From the NCBI GenBank assembly GCA_959020715.1, contig CAUESV010000014.1:1-49486 (forward strand): a stretch of 49,486 nucleotides of DNA, in the 5' to 3' direction. The translations under genes and the position numbers were made by a program. This DNA comes from an uncultured Collinsella sp. Lineage in GTDB: Bacteria; Actinomycetota; Coriobacteriia; Coriobacteriales; Coriobacteriaceae. Shown one piece after another: positions 32,639-40,952 of this stretch (its first letter is position 1; every line of letters starts with the position of its first letter). The notes under the pieces are model-generated. The model was not told the DNA's origin. It ran no database searches and saw only the letters and a program-made list of their open reading frames with translations.

Positions 32639-32658
32639 TGATTTGAGAGTGGATGTTG

Positions 32659-33612
32659 ATGAATTTATCGCTGGCCCCCATGGAGGGGATTACCGGGCAT
32701 GTGTTCCGTCGCGTGCATGCGGAGTGCTTTGGCGCGCTCGATTGTTATTACACGCCGTTTTTGCCGCCGCCGCGGGTGGGCAACCGCTTTGGTGGCAAGG
32801 CGTTTAAAGAGGTCGATCCTGCCAATAACCAGGGGCTTAACGTAGTACCTCAGCTGATGTCCAAGAACGCGGACGAGTTTGTGTGGGCGGCACAGGTGCT
32901 CGCCGACATGGGTTATCGCGAGGTCAATCTCAACTTGGGTTGTCCTTCGGGAACGGTTGTCGCCAAGGGCAAGGGTTCGGGTTTCTTGCGCAATCTCGAC
33001 GAGCTCGAGGTGTTCTTGAACGATGTGTGCGGGCGGTCGCCGTTGCCGGTGTCGGTCAAGACCAGGCTGGGGCTGGAGAGTGACGACGAATACGAGCGCG
33101 TGCTCGATCTGTATTGCCGCATGCCGTTGGCAGAACTAATCGTGCATCCGCGCGTACAAAAGGACCGCTATACGGGCTCGCCGCGCAAAGAGTTTTATGG
33201 CGAGACGCTGGAGCGGGCGCCGTTTCCCGTGGCCTATAACGGTGACATTTTTGATCTTGAGGGCATGGACGCGCTGGTGGAGGCCTATCCCGGAACGCGC
33301 CACATAATGTTGGGGCGCGGCCTCCTCGCGAACCCCGCGCTGGCTCGCATGGTCAAGGGCGGCCCTGCTGCAACGGCTGCTGAGCTGCAGCGTTTCCACG
33401 ACACGATGTTTGCGGCATATGCGGAAGAGATTGGCGGCAATGCGGTCTTTCGCATGAAGGAGTGGTGGTTCTACGCCAAGTGCGCCTTCGCCGATCCTGT
33501 TACCGTTCACAAGATCGTACGCAAGACCAAAAAGGTCGACGAATATCGCGCCGCCGTCGAGCGCGTCTTTCGCGAGCAGCCACTTGCACCCATAGCCCGC
33601 TTCCACGGCTAG
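32659..33612 (+). CDS. tRNA-dihydrouridine synthase (Dus family)
   Basis: 317 residues from the ATG at 32659; an ATG two codons earlier (32653) is also possible, but the GAGAG upstream is better spaced for 32659. It is an FMN TIM-barrel reductase that turns uridine into dihydrouridine in tRNA. Markers: LAPMEGITGHVFRR at the N-terminus, the catalytic Cys in LNLGCPSG, KTRLGL, IVHPRVQ and the phosphate-binding IMLGRGLLANP. The C-terminal helical domain (FRMKEWWFYAKCAF) contacts tRNA. Which tRNA position it modifies cannot be told from the sequence. A palindrome lies directly before the start. Confidence 0.9.
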   Translation: MNLSLAPMEGITGHVFRRVHAECFGALDCYYTPFLPPPRVGNRFGGKAFKEVDPANNQGLNVVPQLMSKNADEFVWAAQVLADMGYREVNLNLGCPSGTVVAKGKGSGFLRNLDELEVFLNDVCGRSPLPVSVKTRLGLESDDEYERVLDLYCRMPLAELIVHPRVQKDRYTGSPRKEFYGETLERAPFPVAYNGDIFDLEGMDALVEAYPGTRHIMLGRGLLANPALARMVKGGPAATAAELQRFHDTMFAAYAEEIGGNAVFRMKEWWFYAKCAFADPVTVHKIVRKTKKVDEYRAAVERVFREQPLAPIARFHG

Positions 33613-33613
33613 C

Positions 33614-33669
33614 TAGTCATTGGGGACGTTCTTTAACGACTACTCATTTAAGTGCGTCCCCAACGACTA
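33614..33669. repeat. GGGGACG-type inverted repeat, left of RHH module
   Basis: TAGTCATTGGGGACG ... CGTCCCCAACGACTA, arms of about 15 with one mismatch. The word TAGTCATTGGGGACGTTCTT is the reverse complement of part of 34191-34219. Begins just after the dihydrouridine synthase stop. Confidence 0.6.
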
Positions 33670-33681
33670 TGTTGCAAAAGC

Positions 33682-33736
33682 TGTACGTCAGCACCCAAAG
33701 ATGTCGAAAAAAGTCGACTTTGGATGCTGACATACA
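33682..33736. repeat. TGTACGTCAGCA palindrome, copy 1
   Basis: Arms 33682-33700 and 33718-33736 (TGTACGTCAGCACCCAAAG / CTTTGGATGCTGACATACA) pair with two G-T-type differences. A near-identical copy lies at 34245-34299. The loop repeats GTCGA words. Confidence 0.75.
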
Positions 33737-33756
33737 CGTTTGGGTTCGGCGGGGGA

Positions 33757-34023
33757 CTAGGCAATCCTTGCGTCAAGGGTAATGAGCTCCCTGAGCCGCT
33801 CTGCGCGTGTCTGCCCATGACGCTTTGCCTTTGCGTCAAATGCTTCAAGAACCGATTCACCCACACGTGCCGATAAAACAACGCTTGGTTCATCGGAAAT
33901 CGGCGGCCTTCCCAACTTGACGGTGTGGCCCTTTGGCCACTCATCTTTTTCGTATGCCGCTGCGGCTTTTTCTAGCTCACCGGGAGCAAACCCCATCATC
34001 TTTTCGAGCTGCTTGGCGTCCAT
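33757..34023 (-). CDS. Ribbon-helix-helix-like protein (possible antitoxin)
   Basis: 88 residues from an ATG at 34023 with AGGAGG at ideal spacing. The N-terminal 45 residues are acidic and helical (MDAKQLEKMMGFAPGELEKA). The middle reads like a beta-strand plus helix pair (SVVLSARVGESVLEAFDAKA, then HGQTRAERLRELI), as in CopG/RHH DNA-binding proteins, which often act as antitoxins. Its ribosome site overlaps the stop of a tiny upstream frame (34032-34139), so the pair is coupled. It is flanked on both sides by the same composite repeats. No known toxin is recognisable in the partner, so the toxin-antitoxin reading is open. Confidence 0.6.
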   Translation of the reverse strand: MDAKQLEKMMGFAPGELEKAAAAYEKDEWPKGHTVKLGRPPISDEPSVVLSARVGESVLEAFDAKAKRHGQTRAERLRELITLDARIA

Positions 34024-34031
34024 AGTGCCTC

Positions 34032-34139
34032 CTATCGATCGATTCCGATTTCCCTGAGCACCTTGCGCGTAGGAGGGACAAGGGCGTGGTAAATGATGTA
34101 GCCATCCCGATCGGGGCAACATCGAGCGATGAGCTCCAT
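34032..34139 (-). CDS. Small coupled protein, unknown (possible toxin remnant)
   Basis: 35 residues from an ATG at 34139 with AGAGAAG upstream, ending in a TAG that forms part of the AGGAGG site of the RHH gene. The composition is mixed (MELIARCCPDRDGYIIYHAL, then PPTRKVLREIGID), which looks like a folded fragment more than chance. The frame is open further upstream without a start codon (to about 34190), where the GGGGACG repeat begins, so it may be the C-terminal end of a longer gene lost at the repeat. I recognise no family. Confidence 0.35.
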   Translation of the reverse strand: MELIARCCPDRDGYIIYHALVPPTRKVLREIGIDR

Positions 34140-34190
34140 GAGGCGGCTTCTCTTTTTGTATACAATTTTGTAGACAAAAATACAAGTAAC

Positions 34191-34219
34191 TAGTCATTTA
34201 AGAACGTCCCCAATGACTA
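34191..34219. repeat. GGGGACG-type inverted repeat, right of RHH module
   Basis: TAGTCATT (34191-34198) and AATGACTA (34212-34219) enclose AAGAACGTCCCC, the reverse complement of the left repeat's GGGGACGTTCTT. Confidence 0.6.
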
Positions 34220-34244
34220 CCTGTGGTAGGCCCATGCAAAAAGC

Positions 34245-34299
34245 TGTACGTCAGCATCCAAAGATGTCGAAAAATGTCGACTTTGGATGCTGACGTACA
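34245..34299. repeat. TGTACGTCAGCA palindrome, copy 2
   Basis: Arms 34245-34263 and 34281-34299 are perfectly complementary over 19 bases (TGTACGTCAGCATCCAAAG). Copy 1 is at 33682-33736; the two are in the same orientation and share flanks (GCAAAA before, GTTTG after). Confidence 0.8.
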
Positions 34300-34351
34300 T
34301 GTTTGTGCCGTATGGGTTTGTGCGTTGGGGCCGGCCGACCGCAATAGAACG

Positions 34352-34597
34352 CTAGAGCAGGTTCTTCTGTATCCACGCGATGATGTCGTTCGATTCGTAG
34401 AGTGGCGCGCCGTCAATGAACAGGCAGGGAACCTGGCGTTTTCCGCCGACGGCGATGAGTGTCCGCTCGGCATCGGAATCGGTCGAGATATTACGCTCGG
34501 GGATGGTCACGCCGTTATCGGCCAGGAAGCGCTTGACCTTTATGCAATACGGGCAGCCGGTCATAACGTAGAGCGCGAGCTCGTGATCAGTAGCCAT
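34352..34597 (-). CDS. Glutaredoxin
   Basis: 81 residues from the ATG at 34597 behind GGAG; a longer frame upstream is not used. Compact thioredoxin fold with active site CPYC (residues 15-18), then the TVP-like cis-proline in QVPCLFIDGAPLYESNDI. Glutaredoxins reduce disulfides or mixed disulfides with a low-molecular-weight thiol. Glutathione use in this class is doubtful, so the in-vivo reductant may be thioredoxin reductase-like. It follows the XRE/TipAS regulator on the same strand with a 51-base gap and may be co-transcribed with it. Confidence 0.9.
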   Translation of the reverse strand: MATDHELALYVMTGCPYCIKVKRFLADNGVTIPERNISTDSDAERTLIAVGGKRQVPCLFIDGAPLYESNDIIAWIQKNLL

Positions 34598-34648
34598 AGG
34601 TCTCCAATCGGTTGAGGTTTCGATTGAAATACCCAAAGCCGCCGCGGT

Positions 34649-35476
34649 CTATGCACGCGTCAACGACGACTCGATTGCCTGTACCAGAAACGCCGTGGCT
34701 CCGGTGCCGCAGGGCTTGTCGTAGTAGTCAACAAAGCGCTGGTCGGCAAGATAACCATTGGCGAGGCCCAGGTATGCTTCGTCCTGGGGCTCGTGTCCCC
34801 AGTTAAGGCCAATCCATCGGCGGTGCATTGCGACAAGCTTGCGGGCTTCGCTACTCTTTGGATCGCCGTCGCCCATGGCAATCGAGAGCTGGCCCAGAAT
34901 AGCGCGTTCAAGTTCCTTCATGTCGTTCCATGTCTCGGGATCCATGTCCAGCAACGCCTCGCTTGCCGCATCGATTGCCTCATCGCCATAGCGCGCCCGG
35001 GCTTCGGCGCCGTAGCGCTCTTCGTTTTCCTGCACGGTGCGCCAGCGCTCCAGTTGCGGCAGCACGGCGCCCATGAGCGAGACGGCCTCGTCGAGTGACA
35101 TACCGGTGTTTTGCGCCAGACGCGGGGCGCAATCCTCGATCATCGCCTCCATCGTAGTCTCGTAGGTGTACTTGCCGCGGTCGTAGCACCACTTGCAGTA
35201 ATGGTCGGTCGTGGCGCCCGCGGCATCGGTGCCGCAGTCGTCGGGCGTGAGTATCATGCCGCAGCTCTGGCAATAGTGCTCGGGCATTTCGAGCAGATGA
35301 GACAGAGGCTCGCCGGTCACGGCGGCAATGAGCTTCATCATGTCGATGCCCGGTGTGACCTCGCCGCGTTCCCAACGGCTGACGGCTTGGCGCGTGACGT
35401 AGAGCTTGGCGGCGAGCTGCTCTTGGGTGAGATTGTTGGCGCGACGGACGGCGATGAGCTTTTCTGCGAAGGCCAT
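34649..35476 (-). CDS. XRE regulator fused to zinc ribbon and TipAS domain
   Basis: 275 residues from an ATG behind AAAGGAG. Three parts are visible. First, an XRE helix-turn-helix (about 6-60, NLTQEQLAAKLYVTRQAVSR). Second, a zinc ribbon with Cys69, Cys72, Cys81, Cys94 and Cys97 (CQSCGM ... HYCKWCYDRGK). Third, a C-terminal all-helical TipAS-like domain (about 160-270, RYGDEAIDAASEALLDM and HRRWIGLNWGHE). TipAS binds thiopeptide antibiotics in streptomycete TipA, where it is fused to a MerR DNA-binding domain. Here the DNA-binding part is XRE, so the ligand may be a different cyclic peptide or none. The neighbouring glutaredoxin on the same strand may be its target. Confidence 0.8.
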   Translation of the reverse strand: MAFAEKLIAVRRANNLTQEQLAAKLYVTRQAVSRWERGEVTPGIDMMKLIAAVTGEPLSHLLEMPEHYCQSCGMILTPDDCGTDAAGATTDHYCKWCYDRGKYTYETTMEAMIEDCAPRLAQNTGMSLDEAVSLMGAVLPQLERWRTVQENEERYGAEARARYGDEAIDAASEALLDMDPETWNDMKELERAILGQLSIAMGDGDPKSSEARKLVAMHRRWIGLNWGHEPQDEAYLGLANGYLADQRFVDYYDKPCGTGATAFLVQAIESSLTRA

Positions 35477-35616
35477 AACGGCTCCTTTCTGCTGGTTGAT
35501 GGCTTAAGCATACGCGGCGGCAGGCACCCTTCCAAGCAACCGTTGGTTGCATGCAGATGGCGATGAGCGGGAATCGCGGCCCCTCGCCCGCGCACCAGTG
35601 CCGTACAATGACCGGC

Positions 35617-36354
35617 ATGGAACCTATTGCACACATACATACCGACCTGCCGCAGAAGTTCGGCATTCCGCGCAACAGCTTTTTGGCGCCTCATCTTGAG
35701 GGACGCATCGTCTTTGAGCAGGAATTTGCCTTTAACGCGGCAGTTGAGGGCCTGGACTCCTTCTCTCACCTATGGCTGCTCTGGCGCTTTGAAAACGGAA
35801 CGCCCGGCGGCACGGCGGAAGACATCGCCGCCGATGCCAAGGCGCAGGACAGGTCCGGCACCAACGCAAAATGGTCGAAAACCGTGCGTCCGCCGCGTCT
35901 GGGCGGAGCCGAGCGCGTGGGCGTGTTTGCCACGCGCAGTCCGTTTCGCCCTAATCCCATCGGGCTCACCTGTGTCAAGCTCGATCGTGTCGAGCTCACT
36001 GACGATGGTCCCATCATTCATGTGCTGGGGGCCGATCTGCGTGACGGCACGCCCATCTACGATGTCAAGCCCTACATTCCATTTGCCGACTGCCACCCGG
36101 ATGCGACCGGCGGCTGGATTGAGGATGCTCCGTGGCAAGAGCTCGACGTCGAGTTTCCGCAAGCGCTGCAGGATATGGTCCCACCTGCAAAGCTCCCCGG
36201 CTTGGTCGAGGTCCTTCGCCAGGATCCGCGCCGCGCGGGTAGCAAGCACGAGCCAAACCGTGTTTATCACTTGGCATACGCCGGGCTCGACGTGTCTTTT
36301 ACCGTTGACGAAACCAGGCTGACGGTGGTCGCCGTCAGCGAGGCGCAGGACTAA
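35617..36354 (+). CDS. trmO: tRNA (t6A37) N6-methyltransferase TrmO
   Basis: 245 residues if started at the ATG at 35617 (others at 35608 and 35551 are in frame). It has the UPF0066/YaeB beta-barrel with SPFRPNPIGLTCVKL, the family signature, plus DGTPIYDVKPYIP and a C-terminal extension with HLAYAGLDVSF. TrmO methylates N6-threonylcarbamoyl-adenosine at position 37 of tRNA-Thr, using SAM through a fold unlike Rossmann methyltransferases. There is no Shine-Dalgarno at any start, and TACAAT lies just upstream (35603-35608), so the mRNA may be leaderless or nearly so. It diverges from the XRE/TipAS gene. Confidence 0.88.
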   Translation: MEPIAHIHTDLPQKFGIPRNSFLAPHLEGRIVFEQEFAFNAAVEGLDSFSHLWLLWRFENGTPGGTAEDIAADAKAQDRSGTNAKWSKTVRPPRLGGAERVGVFATRSPFRPNPIGLTCVKLDRVELTDDGPIIHVLGADLRDGTPIYDVKPYIPFADCHPDATGGWIEDAPWQELDVEFPQALQDMVPPAKLPGLVEVLRQDPRRAGSKHEPNRVYHLAYAGLDVSFTVDETRLTVVAVSEAQD

Positions 36355-36466
36355 CCGGCCATTCGTCTGCACCCGCCAAATTAAGAGCCAAGCCCCATGC
36401 CAAAACCGCCCACGCTGGTGGACAATAACGCCTACCGAAACAATCCGCTTTGCACGGGAGCTCAGC

Positions 36467-37681
36467 ATGAAATACGACTTTACCTCGCTTATCGACCGCC
36501 ACGGCATGGACGCCATCGCCGTTGACTCCTGGGGAGAAATTCCCGACATGGCTCCGAACGCACCCGACGAGGGCTTCGACCGCATCCCCATGTGGGTGGC
36601 GGACATGAATTTTGCCACGGTGCCCACGGTTCAGGAGCACATCATTCAGCGCGCCCAGCATCCCATGTTTGGCTATTTCGATCCGCGCGACGAGTACTTT
36701 GACCGCATCATCGAATGGCAGAGCCGCCGCAATGGCGTTAAGGGCCTGCTTCCTGAGCATATCGGCTACGAAAACGGTGTGCTGGGCGGTGTCGTGTCGA
36801 CCCTGCGCGCGTATGTCCAGCCGGGCGATGCGGTGCTGGTCCACAGCCCTACCTACATCGGCTTTACCAAGTCCATCGAAGCGGCGGGCTATCGCATTGT
36901 CCACAGCCCACTCAAGCTCGACGACCAGGGCGTGTGGCGCATGGACTTTGAGGACATGGAACGCAAGCTCACCCAAAACCACGTTCATGCCGCGGTGTTC
37001 TGCTCGCCGCACAATCCCTGCGGGCGCGTATGGGAGCGCGACGAGATTGAACGCGCCATGGACATCTATCGCCAGCACGATTGCGTGGTGATCTCGGATG
37101 AGATCTGGTCCGACATCATCCTGCCGGGTCACAAGCATATCCCGACGCAGTCGGTGAGCGAGGATGCCCGCATGCGCACGGTCGCCCTCTATGCGCCGAG
37201 CAAGACGTTTAACCTTGCGGGCCTGGTCGGCAGCTACCACATCATCTATAACGAGACGCTGCGCGACCGCGTGTGCGCCGTGTCCAATAAGACCCACTAC
37301 AACGAGATGAATGTCCTTTCGATGCATGCGCTTATCGGCGCCTACCAGCCGCAGGGCTACGAGTGGCTCGATGAGCTCAACGAGGTTATCGAGGGCAACA
37401 TTGACTACTTCTGCGATTACGTGGACGAGCATTTTGAGGGCGTGTCCTATTCGCGCCCGCAGGGCACCTATATGGTGTTCCTGGACTGCACGGAGTGGTG
37501 CTGCGTGCATGGGCACGATATTCAGTGGCTGCTCGACGAGGGGGCGCGTGTGGGCGTGGGCTATCAGGACGGCCGTCCATTCCATGGACCTTGCCACATT
37601 CGCGTGAATCTGGCGCTGCCGCTTTCGCGTGTAAGGGAGGCGTGCGACCGCTTGGACCGCTACGTTTTTAATGCACGGTAA
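36467..37681 (+). CDS. MalY/PatB-type PLP aminotransferase or C-S lyase
   Basis: 404 residues, with GGGAG before the start. Class I/II aminotransferase fold: N-terminal MWVADMNFATVPTVQEHI, GYFDPRDEYFDRI, VLVHSPTYIGF, CSPHNPCGRVW, the PLP-aspartate in DCVVISDEIWSDI and Schiff-base Lys246 (YAPSKTFNLAGL). MalY/PatB proteins cleave cystathionine or cysteine to give pyruvate, ammonia and a thiol, and some act as regulators. The exact substrate is not fixed by sequence. It follows trmO at 112 bases, with the solute-binding protein gene downstream. Confidence 0.9.
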   Translation: MKYDFTSLIDRHGMDAIAVDSWGEIPDMAPNAPDEGFDRIPMWVADMNFATVPTVQEHIIQRAQHPMFGYFDPRDEYFDRIIEWQSRRNGVKGLLPEHIGYENGVLGGVVSTLRAYVQPGDAVLVHSPTYIGFTKSIEAAGYRIVHSPLKLDDQGVWRMDFEDMERKLTQNHVHAAVFCSPHNPCGRVWERDEIERAMDIYRQHDCVVISDEIWSDIILPGHKHIPTQSVSEDARMRTVALYAPSKTFNLAGLVGSYHIIYNETLRDRVCAVSNKTHYNEMNVLSMHALIGAYQPQGYEWLDELNEVIEGNIDYFCDYVDEHFEGVSYSRPQGTYMVFLDCTEWCCVHGHDIQWLLDEGARVGVGYQDGRPFHGPCHIRVNLALPLSRVREACDRLDRYVFNAR

Positions 37682-37823
37682 GTGAGTGCTGCATGCGGGG
37701 CTGTCTGCCAGATTGGCTGGAAGGCCCCGTATGGTAAAGCATCTGTAACCATTGAGCGCAAGCGCGGTTTTGTCTGCTAATATCTTTGCTCTTGAGTCTG
37801 TAAACAGGATCGTCTGGAGCTCG

Positions 37824-38693
37824 ATGAAAAGACCTCGTCGCTCGGCCGCCATATCGTTGTTTGTTGCGCTTGCAGTGGTGGGCGCCTTTGTCGTGGCGAT
37901 AGCTGGCTGTTCCGGGTTGAATGATGGGGCCGCGGCGTCTGCATCAGAAGGCGCAGCCGCCTCGCAGGTCAAAGACGACAACCTTAAGACGCTCAACGTT
38001 GGCAGCGACCTCTATCCACCGTTTGTGTATAGCAACGAGTACGGCGATATTGTTGGCCTGGATGTCGATATTTTGACCGAGGCTTTGGGCCGCATTGGCT
38101 ACAAGCCAAAGTACCAGCTGATCGACTGGGAAAAGAAGAAAGAGCTGCTGGCGAGCGGCGAGCTCGATTGCGTCATGGGCAGCTTTAGTATGACGGGCCG
38201 CGAAGGCGAGTATCGCTGGGCGGGGCCGTACCTTGCGAGCCGACAGGTGGTTGCTGTCGATCCCGAAAGCGATATCTACACGCTTGCCGATCTTGAGGGT
38301 AGGGTCGTGGCGGTCCAGTCCACCACCAAGCCCGAATCGATTCTGCTCAATCACACCAATGAAAACGTTCCGCAGATTAAGGAGCTCTACAGCTTTTCGG
38401 ACCGCTCGTACCTGAACCCGGCGCTTGTCGAGGGCCTAGTCGACGCCATCGCCGCGCATGAGTCCTCGCTGCTCACCTACGAAAAAGACTATGGCGTGAC
38501 GTATCGCATTTTGTCTGAGCCGCTGCTAGAGGTTGGTTTGGGCACCGCTTTCGATATCAACGACACACGCGGCATCGACGTTAAGCTCACCCATGCCTAC
38601 CAAGAAATGCTTGCCGATGGCACCATGGAGCGCCTGGTGTCAAAGTATTTTGATGACCCTTCGCCCTTTTTGAATGTGGAGGGCCTGTCATGA
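37824..38693 (+). CDS. Family 3 solute-binding lipoprotein, sensory partner
   Basis: 289 residues from the ATG at 37824 (GGAG upstream). A signal peptide ends at the lipobox VAIAGC (Cys29). Then an SBP_bac_3 fold: LNVGSDLYPPFVY, DIVGLDVDILTEAL, ELDCVMGSFSMTGRE and YLASRQVVAVD, as in amino-acid binding proteins. No transporter permease or ATPase follows. Instead its stop overlaps (ATGA) the start of a hybrid histidine kinase. A fused version of the same logic lies 2.7 kb away (41473-44310). I infer that it delivers ligand to the kinase sensor domain, like a periplasmic co-receptor, and does not feed transport. Confidence 0.8.
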   Translation: MKRPRRSAAISLFVALAVVGAFVVAIAGCSGLNDGAAASASEGAAASQVKDDNLKTLNVGSDLYPPFVYSNEYGDIVGLDVDILTEALGRIGYKPKYQLIDWEKKKELLASGELDCVMGSFSMTGREGEYRWAGPYLASRQVVAVDPESDIYTLADLEGRVVAVQSTTKPESILLNHTNENVPQIKELYSFSDRSYLNPALVEGLVDAIAAHESSLLTYEKDYGVTYRILSEPLLEVGLGTAFDINDTRGIDVKLTHAYQEMLADGTMERLVSKYFDDPSPFLNVEGLS

Positions 38694-40882
38694 TTGATGC
38701 GTCCGACCACACCGCTCAGGAGCGGGGCGATCGTTCGGCACGGGAATGGCTCATCGTCGTCCTGTTGGGGATAGCGCTCTCGATTGTTGCCGGCGTGACG
38801 AGCTACGCCTACACGACAGCTCAGGCCGAGCAGCGCTTTGCCGACGTTGTCGATTACGTGGCGACACAGAGCCTTTCCTACGATGCGTTCAACAGCGCCT
38901 ATGCGACCAAAAACCTGATTCGCGTTATGGAGATCGCCGGAGAGGCGGCGCGCGATATGGAGCGCGACGGCTCGGTGGATAACGCTACGTTGGAGCAATA
39001 TGCTGACCAGTTTAATGTGACAGCGCTGATCGTAACGGATGCATCGGGCAACTTGGTGTCCGAGTCCTCGAAGGATGACGTGGGCTACGAGTCGCTCGCC
39101 GCGAATCTCAAAGAGGCGCCTGTGCTGGAGGTGGCAGCCCATCCGCTTAAGTCCTATACCGCTCGCATTACGCTTGCGGACGATTCGGTCGCAGACATTG
39201 GTTGCGTGACCCGGCAAGATGGCGAGGGCATCGTTATCGCGGTCAGGCATCAGAGCGCGAAGGCAGTTGCAAGCAATACGCTCAAACTGCAGAGCCTGCT
39301 CGGTGGTTATGAGACCATCGACAGTGGCAATATCGTGATCGAAAGCGATGGCAAGGTCGTTGCGACCAATGCCGTTGAACCCACCATATTGGGCGTATTC
39401 AATCTGCCTGCAACGGATGTCTTTATTGTCGACGGTATTAAGGATCGATGCCTGCCCGGCAAAGTCCGACTGGTCAACGCCAGCGGCGAGTGGTATTTGG
39501 GCACATTTGGAAAAGCGCGCGGGTTCTACGTGTACACCTATGCCTCGGCGCGGCGCTACTTTGAGGTCGTCGCGGCTGTTGCTGCCGGCGTGCTGGTGCT
39601 CTACAGCGGTGTTATAGCCGTTGTTGTGATGGTGCGTCGCCGCGCTGATCGTCGACGTTTGACGGACTTGTTGCAGCAGGAGCGCGACTATGGCGACAAG
39701 CTGGCAAAGGCAGCGCGTGAGGCCTCGTCTGCCAACTCGGCAAAGACGGAGTTTTTGCGTCGCATGAGCCACGATCTGCGCACGCCCATCAACGGCATTC
39801 GCGGTATGGTTGAGGTCGGCGATGCCAATGCGGACGATCTTCAAAAGCAGACCGAGTGCCGCTCAAAGATCTGGACGGCGTCGGGACTGCTGCTCGACCT
39901 TGCCAACGAGGCACTCGATATGAGTCGCCTGGAGAGCGGCCAGGTCGACCTGAACCTCGTACCCACAAATTTGGTGGCACTCAACTGTGAAGTGCGCGAT
40001 ATTCTGGAGCGCCAGGCCGAGGAGCGTCTGGTGACAATTATCTGCGACCAGCAGACGCTTGATCATCCCTATGCACGGGTGAGCGTGACGCACCTCAAGC
40101 GCTTGTTGCTCAATATTGCCGGCAATGCCGTCAAGTACAACCGCCAGGGCGGCTATGTTCGCCTGGTGTGCCGCGAGGTGGAGCCTGTAGATGGCGTCCC
40201 CGTCTATGAATACACGATCGCCGACAACGGTATTGGCATGAGCGAGGAGTTCCAACAGCACCTCTACGAGCCGTTTTGCCGCGAGGAGCAACAGGTGGAA
40301 GGCGCTTCATCGGGAACTGGCCTGGGCGCGCCTATCGCAAAACAGTTGGTCGAGCTTATGGGCGGATCCATGAGCTTTACGAGCACCTTGGGGCAGGGGA
40401 CGACGTTTACCATCCGCCTGCCGTTTGAGAAGTGCAAGCGCTCCGAGATTCCTCAGACAGTGCGCGTGAATGCGGGTGACGGCGATGCGCTCCAGGGCTT
40501 GCGCGTTTTGCTCGTAGAGGATAACGATCTGAATGCCGAGATCGCGCAGTTTACACTCAGCCGTGTCGGTGCCGTCGTGACGCATGCTAAGGATGGTGAG
40601 TCTGCCGTCGAGATGTTTGCCGCGAGCGCGCCGCACGAGTACGACGTGGTGTTGATGGACATCATGATGCCGGGCATCGATGGCCTTGAGGCCACGCGTC
40701 GGATTCGAGCGCTTGATCGTGAGGATGCCGCGACCACGCCGATTATCGCCGTGAGCGCCAACGCCTTTGCCGACGATCGCAGGCTTTCGCGCGAGGCGGG
40801 CATGAACGCGCACCTGAGTAAACCCGTGAGTTCGCAGGAGCTCGTTGAGGCGCTTGCGCACATAGCCGCCGACGCTTCATAA
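38690..40882 (+). CDS. Hybrid histidine kinase with extracytoplasmic sensor
   Basis: 730 residues. A membrane helix (about 20-42) is followed by a large dCache-like extracytoplasmic region (about 45-295), then a second helix (about 298-320). HisKA has His361 in RMSHDLRTPING. HATPase_c shows NIAGNAVKYN, ADNGIGMS and GTGLGAPIA. A receiver domain follows with phospho-acceptor Asp657 (VVLMDIMMPG) and YLSKP-like HLSKP. There is no Hpt or DNA-binding domain, so the receiver must pass phosphate on to another protein. Its translation is coupled to the solute-binding lipoprotein. The receiver strongly resembles that of the BvgS-like kinase nearby. Confidence 0.88.
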   Translation: MIDASDHTAQERGDRSAREWLIVVLLGIALSIVAGVTSYAYTTAQAEQRFADVVDYVATQSLSYDAFNSAYATKNLIRVMEIAGEAARDMERDGSVDNATLEQYADQFNVTALIVTDASGNLVSESSKDDVGYESLAANLKEAPVLEVAAHPLKSYTARITLADDSVADIGCVTRQDGEGIVIAVRHQSAKAVASNTLKLQSLLGGYETIDSGNIVIESDGKVVATNAVEPTILGVFNLPATDVFIVDGIKDRCLPGKVRLVNASGEWYLGTFGKARGFYVYTYASARRYFEVVAAVAAGVLVLYSGVIAVVVMVRRRADRRRLTDLLQQERDYGDKLAKAAREASSANSAKTEFLRRMSHDLRTPINGIRGMVEVGDANADDLQKQTECRSKIWTASGLLLDLANEALDMSRLESGQVDLNLVPTNLVALNCEVRDILERQAEERLVTIICDQQTLDHPYARVSVTHLKRLLLNIAGNAVKYNRQGGYVRLVCREVEPVDGVPVYEYTIADNGIGMSEEFQQHLYEPFCREEQQVEGASSGTGLGAPIAKQLVELMGGSMSFTSTLGQGTTFTIRLPFEKCKRSEIPQTVRVNAGDGDALQGLRVLLVEDNDLNAEIAQFTLSRVGAVVTHAKDGESAVEMFAASAPHEYDVVLMDIMMPGIDGLEATRRIRALDREDAATTPIIAVSANAFADDRRLSREAGMNAHLSKPVSSQELVEALAHIAADAS

Positions 40883-40884
40883 GC

Positions 40885-40924
40885 ATATGGCCCGGTTCCA
40901 AGGTGGGTTGGAACCGGGCCATAT
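40885..40924. terminator. Strong hairpin between convergent kinase and oxidase genes
   Basis: Seventeen-base perfect arms (40885-40901 and 40908-40924) with a GGTGGG loop, between the plus-strand kinase stop and the minus-strand PNPOx-like gene. There is no T-run, but the stem is stable enough for factor-assisted termination in both directions. Confidence 0.65.
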
Positions 40925-40952
40925 TGCTATTGATGAGGTCTGCTGAGGGGGC

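Larger units (their letters stand above)
32121..32652. other. Repeat-dense intergenic region
   Basis: About 530 bases with no gene. It contains four inverted-repeat elements: two of the TGTGACAAAGGG type (32212-32242 and 32608-32638), the large 32257-32442 element, and a GGGGCAAAGGG/CCCTTTTGCCCC pair (32497-32523). A run of nine Gs lies just before 32201. Confidence 0.75.

Noticed and set aside
33757..34139. Named BrnTA or RelBE toxin-antitoxin pair
   Set aside because: The RHH-like protein fits an antitoxin in general, but the 35-residue partner matches no toxin I know. Kept as unknown.
36335..37996. 553-residue minus-strand frame
   Set aside because: Opposite to the aminotransferase and the lipoprotein gene start, both with clear motifs.
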